From contig JAGTJL010000005.1 of the NCBI GenBank assembly GCA_020746875.1, positions 1,426,001 through 1,490,000 of the forward strand: 64,000 nucleotides of DNA, given 5' to 3'. Made by a program: the position numbers and the translations under genes. Positions within the stretch are counted from its first letter, which is position 1; the number at the start of each line of letters is the position of its first letter. The DNA comes from Rhexocercosporidium sp. MPI-PUGE-AT-0058. Lineage: Eukaryota; Ascomycota; Leotiomycetes; Helotiales. Below, piece after piece: positions 59,571 through 64,000 of the stretch. The notes beneath the pieces were generated by a model. It worked only from the letters and a program-made list of their open reading frames with translations, had not been told where the DNA came from and searched no databases.

Positions 59571-61713
59571 TCGTGACTGTGGATAGCGATGTGGAATCAT
59601 AAAAAAGTTGAGGTTGTAGTTGAGGATTGTTTCAAAATTATCCGTGTCCCAATTTATTCTATCATGGGATGGGGTATGTGCACTGCATACCTTGGTACAT
59701 AGCCTTGTCCGTCGGTTCGGGCACATTTTAAGCCCCATCTCACCCCCCAGCCCAGCCCAGCCTTGCGCTCCCTCCCCACCCAATCCTCCTCGCAACACGG
59801 GGTCTCGATAAGCAATTCTTGCGAATCATCCTTGTACTGTATGTAGCTAGTAATGAAATCATATGATTGAAGAGAGGGACCCAAAAAAAAAGGAAAGGGA
59901 TTTGATTTCAGATCTTGGGACGTTTTTCTTGTAAGCGAGGGGGTCAGAGCGCTGGAGGGACGATCTGGTTCGTGAGAGCTACCGAGGGTTTTGTTTTTGT
60001 TTATAGTGTGGGAGCGGGAGGAGGGGGAAAGGACCGAGGAGGGATTGTTGAGCGTCAAAGTCGAATATGTAGGTTTGTTGTGAGGTCTGGATATTTACGT
60101 CTTCAGGCATGTTGTTGTTGTCATGTTGGAGATGGGACTTAAGCTAAAACGGTTCCTGGAAAAAATTCCCACATCGGTTTGATGCTACTCTCAGCAAGGG
60201 AAGCCTTGTGTATTTGTTCGTTTGTATGTGTCGCCGCCAGAGCATTCAATGATGTAATGAGTGCCAGATCTGAGACTTGATCCGACCTTCGAACGCCGCC
60301 AAGTCGATATATGCAGCCTGTTAGTTAATTTGACCACGGGAAGAGCAAACAAACCGACGCCTTTGGTCTTTGTCTACCTCAGGTAGGCAGTTTGGTTTGA
60401 GGATCCGGCAGAGACGGCGACGGCTTCGGATAGATCTTGATTAGCGAGACGCAAGGGCTGCTGAGTGGCCCGGTGGCCCCTGTCATTCCCAACAATCCAC
60501 AGCCCGCTAGCCAACGACAGATGCTGGCTGCATCTTCGATCAAATGCCATCCTTTCCAGTCCCATCTTATGTGAAACACAAATATGATTGTATCAGCTCT
60601 CAGCAGAGGGACAAGCCTATTCCGGACTCTCGGCATATTGTGCAGGGAATAGTCTTTCCGGGTGTTCATGGCTGTCGATGGCTGGCTGTCCTGTGGTTCG
60701 AGAAGGATCGTGTGCGTGGGCTTTTCTTTTTCCGGGGTAGTCCTAAAACGAGACTCTGGATCAGTGACAAATGCAAGGAGTCTCCGGGAAGTATTCTTGT
60801 CTGGAGCACTCCGTCCACTCACTCCAAAGAGAGCAGCACCGCCCTGGAGTTGTAGCCGTGGTGTATGAGTGGGACAATACGAGGGATGGTATACCAAGGT
60901 GCAAGAAGTCGAAACGACTTGTCCTCCCACTCCCGCTCTTTCATCCCCATCGATGCACCTCCAAACGGCCTGCAATACCGAATTCGTTATACACAGGCAT
61001 CTGGGCCCTAGGGTTGATCACGCCCTTGACCACGATCTCCATCCGTTCCGTCTATTTGTGAAGGTCTGTATTCCCCCATCTGCACACTCTTACCAATGGC
61101 ATCTCCTTCTCATCCCTGAACATAGCCGACGTGTGGCAAGAGGCGTCTGCGCCATTTCTCGAGGTTGGGGGACGATGTCCAACGATCAGCGTAACCTTAT
61201 TCGAATATGCTAGCATCATAGGTAGTCAGCTAGTCTGGCCTGGCTGGGAACTGATCTGGAGGAGGCAAACGGGGGTTCCAGGGGCGCAGGATCGTCAGCT
61301 CTGGCTTGCTATGTACATCCGTACAACCCCTGCCTTGCTCCCTCCCTCCATCAGATCTCAGTATTTTCTGATGGGGGCTTTACCTCATTGGCCTTGCAGG
61401 TAGTCAGACATAGCATCTGGTCCCTGCAGATGGAGAAAGTCGGTAGGTACCCAAGCTGCAGGCTCTCCAGTGCTAGAAGCCGCAAAAGAACATCTTGTCT
61501 CAGAAAAAGAGGGCATTCGCATCGAACGCAGACTGTCAAGTGGCTGCTAATGAAAAGCCTTGTCCTTGTTCCTTGCCTGGCAGCCGGATTTCTGGAAGCA
61601 ATTGAGCCAGTAGCCAACCTCTTTGGCAGAGTTGAGCAGAACAGACTCAGCATAGGCGGAAAGCCATGGATCTTGCTCCACTTGCATTTCATGTTGTGCA
61701 GAAGCCTCTTGTC

Positions 61714-61763
61714 TGCCTACTTGCCTGCCTGCCTGCCTGCCTGCCTACCTTACCTACCTACCC
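61714..61763. repeat. Tetranucleotide microsatellite (GCCT / ACCT)
   Basis: GCCT units change to ACCT/CCTA units across about 50 bp. Confidence 0.85.
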
Positions 61764-62266
61764 GCATTGCATGGCGTGGCTTGATAATGGTGAACATCAG
61801 GACGCACAGATGGATTGCCATAAAGAAGGCTTTGTCTCCCTCTCCCCTCCTCTCCTGAGGCGGCTGCGCGGTGCCAGTGCTGTATCAGTATCCGTATCTG
61901 TATCTTTCCAACACCGTCTTGTCGCTTTATTACATTACTCCACGGCGGTATCTCTTATTGTTGCTCTTGTTCTTGCTGCCGTTCAACTAATCGGTGTTCG
62001 TTGTGTTGCTTTACGCTGCTTTGGTCTTGCCCAGGTCTGAGTTGGAGTGCAGTGGAGTGGAGTGGTGGTGATAGTGCTCGTGGTAGCAGCGACTTCTTCG
62101 TTTGTTTACTCACTCTCTCGGCTTCATCTTTGCCTTCGCCTTCCGGACTCGGCACGCTCACCACAGCACACCACATCCCATTCACACCGCGACCTGCGCA
62201 CCACGCCGGAACGTCAACCCAACTCACCTCGCTCCTTCTGCTTGCTTTGCGCTCCATCTATTTCAT

Positions 62267-62400
62267 CTATCCATCCATCCAGCCAGCCAGCCAGCCAGCC
62301 AGCCATCCACCCACACACGCACGCACGCACGCACTCTCACGCTCACGCTCACCTTCTGCTTCCACTTCCACTTCCACTTCCACTTCTACTTCCGCTTCTA
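62267..62400. repeat. Compound microsatellite (ATCC, AGCC, ACGC, CTCACG, CTTCCA)
   Basis: Five repeat types follow one another: CATC, CAGC, CACG tetranucleotides, a CTCACG triplet of copies and five CTTCCA-type hexamers. All are pyrimidine-rich on the plus strand, fitting a long leader. Confidence 0.8.
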
Positions 62401-63216
62401 CGTAGCCACTTCACCTTCAACGCGGCTCACGGCTCATTCCACTATCGCTCTTGCCCGCATTATCACAACCTCACCTCAACTCGCTTTTACCCCTCCCGCA
62501 TCGATAAATACCATCTCCTCCCTCCTCGCTCTCTTCCTCCCCTTCTTCTCTTCCATCTCATCAGCACCACCACCGAAACTCAATCCCATCCAATCCAATC
62601 CATCCCAATCCCAATCACAATCTCTACACTAAACCACCATCTGGCTTGATAGCTCCCTATCTTACAGAATCCTCACTCGCTACTCGATTCATCACCACCG
62701 CCGGCCTCATTCTCGTAGCAGCAGCAGCATCAAGAGCAGGATCAGGCCTCATACCCCGCATCACAGCTGCATCGGTCACGAAGCGCGGCGAAAGACCAGC
62801 TTTCTGGCCATTCATTCAAGGTTTGTTGTGCTTCTGCACCTCCCAAATAGCACTGCGTACGGCTTTCTGATCTTGATTCTACAGTCACTTCCATTTGCTT
62901 GTTGGGTGCAATACGAACTTCCACCTCTCGTCCCAGAGACAGTGAATGTAAGTCCATTGTAACCTGCCTCGTCTGAAGCGCCGTGGTGTCTATCCGGTGT
63001 CCTTGCCGGCAAGAACTTCATTACCTCTCCGTTGCGGCCTCATCACTTACCCTTCATTCACCCATCCGCTCGCTTTTGACTTCGCTTCCGAGTCTCTTCC
63101 CACCCGCACACTCTTTTCTTCTACAAAAGCTGCTCCCCACCACGGTCCCAAAACCAATTTCCTCAACATACTCTTTCTCGACCAATTGAGCTAATTCACA
63201 TCGCCATCAGAGTACC

Positions 63217-64000
63217 ATGTCTTACCAACAAACCGGGGATACCTCAATCCACAGCCGTTCCACATCCAACATGTACGCTCCACCTCCATCTCGAGCCCAC
63301 CGCGACTCCCAAGGTCAATCAGCCTCGTTTGGTCAAGCTGCCATTCCAGGCACACAGACCGACAACTCGGCCTTGAACGCCATTATGGGTCAATTCGGCA
63401 GCTTCTCAATGTCTGGAGCCAACATGGCTGGCGCAGCTGGCCTCGGCGCTTCTCAACTTCCAATTGGCAGTGCTCAATTCTACTACAACCCCGTCGACAA
63501 CACCTTCTTGGCAGCTCCTCCCATATACTCGGCTCAACCTCTCGCTGCGACTCAACCTGCTGATGGCGCCTACAACTCTTACGCAGCTCCCATGTCCTAC
63601 TACGCTCAAGGTGCCTATCCCAGCTACCTCCCAGCCATGCCCTATATGCCTTACACTCCCGGTCGCGTCTCCGCAGGCTATCCCGAGCTGTACAAGGAAG
63701 TTCCAGGTCTTGAGAACCGACGCGGATCGTACTCCACCAACGAGTCGGCTCCCGGTACTCCTCACTACGGATCTGTCTCTCAGCAAGGTACTCAGATCGT
63801 CGCCGTCGATCGATCTCCCTTCGGATCAACTCCATCACCACAGCAGCTTCCAGTCCAACATGCTACTCAGCAAGTCAAGCCACTTCCATACAAGACCATC
63901 CCTATCAACGTTGATCTTGATGCTTTGCTCGTTCAGCACCCAGCTATCCCTCCGGCCGTTCCTGCTGTTTTTACTCCTCGAGAGAGCATGAGAACTCTTG
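63217..64000 (+). CDS. Probable RRM-type RNA-binding protein, N-terminal part (runs off the window)
   Basis: Open frame from ATG 63217 (MSYQQTGDTSIHSRSTSNMY) without a stop to the window edge, 261 codons. The N-terminus is disordered and rich in Tyr, Ala, Pro, Ser and Gln, with a low-complexity PMSYYAQGAYPSYLPAMPYM block, an RGSYSTNESAPGTP stretch and a positionally typical segment DALLVQHPAIPPAVPAVFTP near residue 235. Fungal proteins with this layout (short PAIPxAVPAxxTP block after a Tyr/Pro-rich region) normally continue into two RRM domains; the RRMs would lie beyond the window. The start has a good context (ACC ATG). The pyrimidine-rich leader upstream supports it. Confidence 0.6.
   Translation, partial: MSYQQTGDTSIHSRSTSNMYAPPPSRAHRDSQGQSASFGQAAIPGTQTDNSALNAIMGQFGSFSMSGANMAGAAGLGASQLPIGSAQFYYNPVDNTFLAAPPIYSAQPLAATQPADGAYNSYAAPMSYYAQGAYPSYLPAMPYMPYTPGRVSAGYPELYKEVPGLENRRGSYSTNESAPGTPHYGSVSQQGTQIVAVDRSPFGSTPSPQQLPVQHATQQVKPLPYKTIPINVDLDALLVQHPAIPPAVPAVFTPRESMRTL

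Larger units (their letters stand above)
58852..63216. other. Long intergenic/leader region before the RNA-binding protein gene
   Basis: About 4.4 kb without a supported gene. Overlapping ORFs on both strands in 59900-60975 and 61666-62650 come from low-complexity DNA. Tetranucleotide and hexanucleotide repeats are listed separately. The final 1.2 kb (about 62000-63216) is strongly pyrimidine-rich (CTTCC, CATCC, CTCAC), like a very long 5' leader of the next gene, and may include leader introns. Confidence 0.45.

Noticed and set aside
61666..62649. Overlapping plus-strand ORFs rich in Pro, His, Ser and Thr
   Set aside because: All three frames are open because the DNA is pyrimidine-rich and repeated; composition is dictated by the repeats.
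1..64000. CRISPR array or prokaryotic defence or phage system
   Set aside because: No regularly spaced repeat-spacer pattern; genes have introns and eukaryotic families throughout.

Overview
This window is nuclear DNA from a filamentous ascomycete, most likely a leotiomycete (order-level placement is inference). It has many short GT-AG introns of about 50-60 nt, secreted and degradative enzymes, a Git3/Gpr1-type GPCR, a hybrid histidine kinase, Rpo41, Atp25, Cef1, a Mor2/Tao3 scaffold and a P450 reductase. No rRNA, convincing tRNA, CRISPR or prokaryotic operon is visible. All exon structures were worked out by reading splice sites and checking that the spliced length is divisible by three.

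Layout. 0.57-5.77 kb: 16-exon hybrid histidine kinase (+). 6.84-9.25 kb: CEF1/CDC5 splicing factor (+). 9.75-10.70 kb: cysteine-rich secreted protein (-). 11.7-16.1 kb: mitochondrial RNA polymerase RPO41 (-), divergent from ATP25 (16.4-18.6 kb, +); both act in mitochondrial gene expression and share a promoter region of a few hundred bases. 19.06-20.1 kb: S1/P1 nuclease (+). 21.0-23.0 kb: 14-TM vacuolar-type MFS transporter (+). 24.0-24.9 kb: decayed 2EXR-like relic. 26.3-28.5 kb: GPCR (-). 28.5-32.1 kb: long repeat-rich intergenic stretch. 32.1-33.1 kb: two tandem small proline-rich proteins sharing a motif. 33.5-34.8 kb: exopolyphosphatase (+). 35.9-36.6 kb: small secreted DUF7888-like protein (-).

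36.6-43.9 kb is an accessory, decaying island. It holds three non-autonomous inverted-repeat elements (one mariner-like with TA flanks, one with 33-bp perfect arms, one 500-bp hAT-like element with a perfect 8-bp target duplication). It also holds a gene broken by one in-frame TAG, a truncated and multiply disabled GH55 glucanase, and the frameshifted N-terminus of a SesA/NLR-type gene.

43.9-45.5 kb: MysC-like ATP-grasp ligase (-), with no partner mycosporine genes in view. 46.6-54.8 kb: giant Mor2/Tao3/Furry morphogenesis protein (-). 56.5-58.9 kb: NADPH-cytochrome P450 reductase (+). 58.9-63.2 kb: long low-complexity leader or intergenic region. 63.2 kb to the edge: N-terminus of a probable RNA-binding protein (+).

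No clear new multi-gene system was found. The best candidates for something undescribed are the tandem proline-rich protein pair, the lone MysC-like ligase and the decayed NLR/MITE island.
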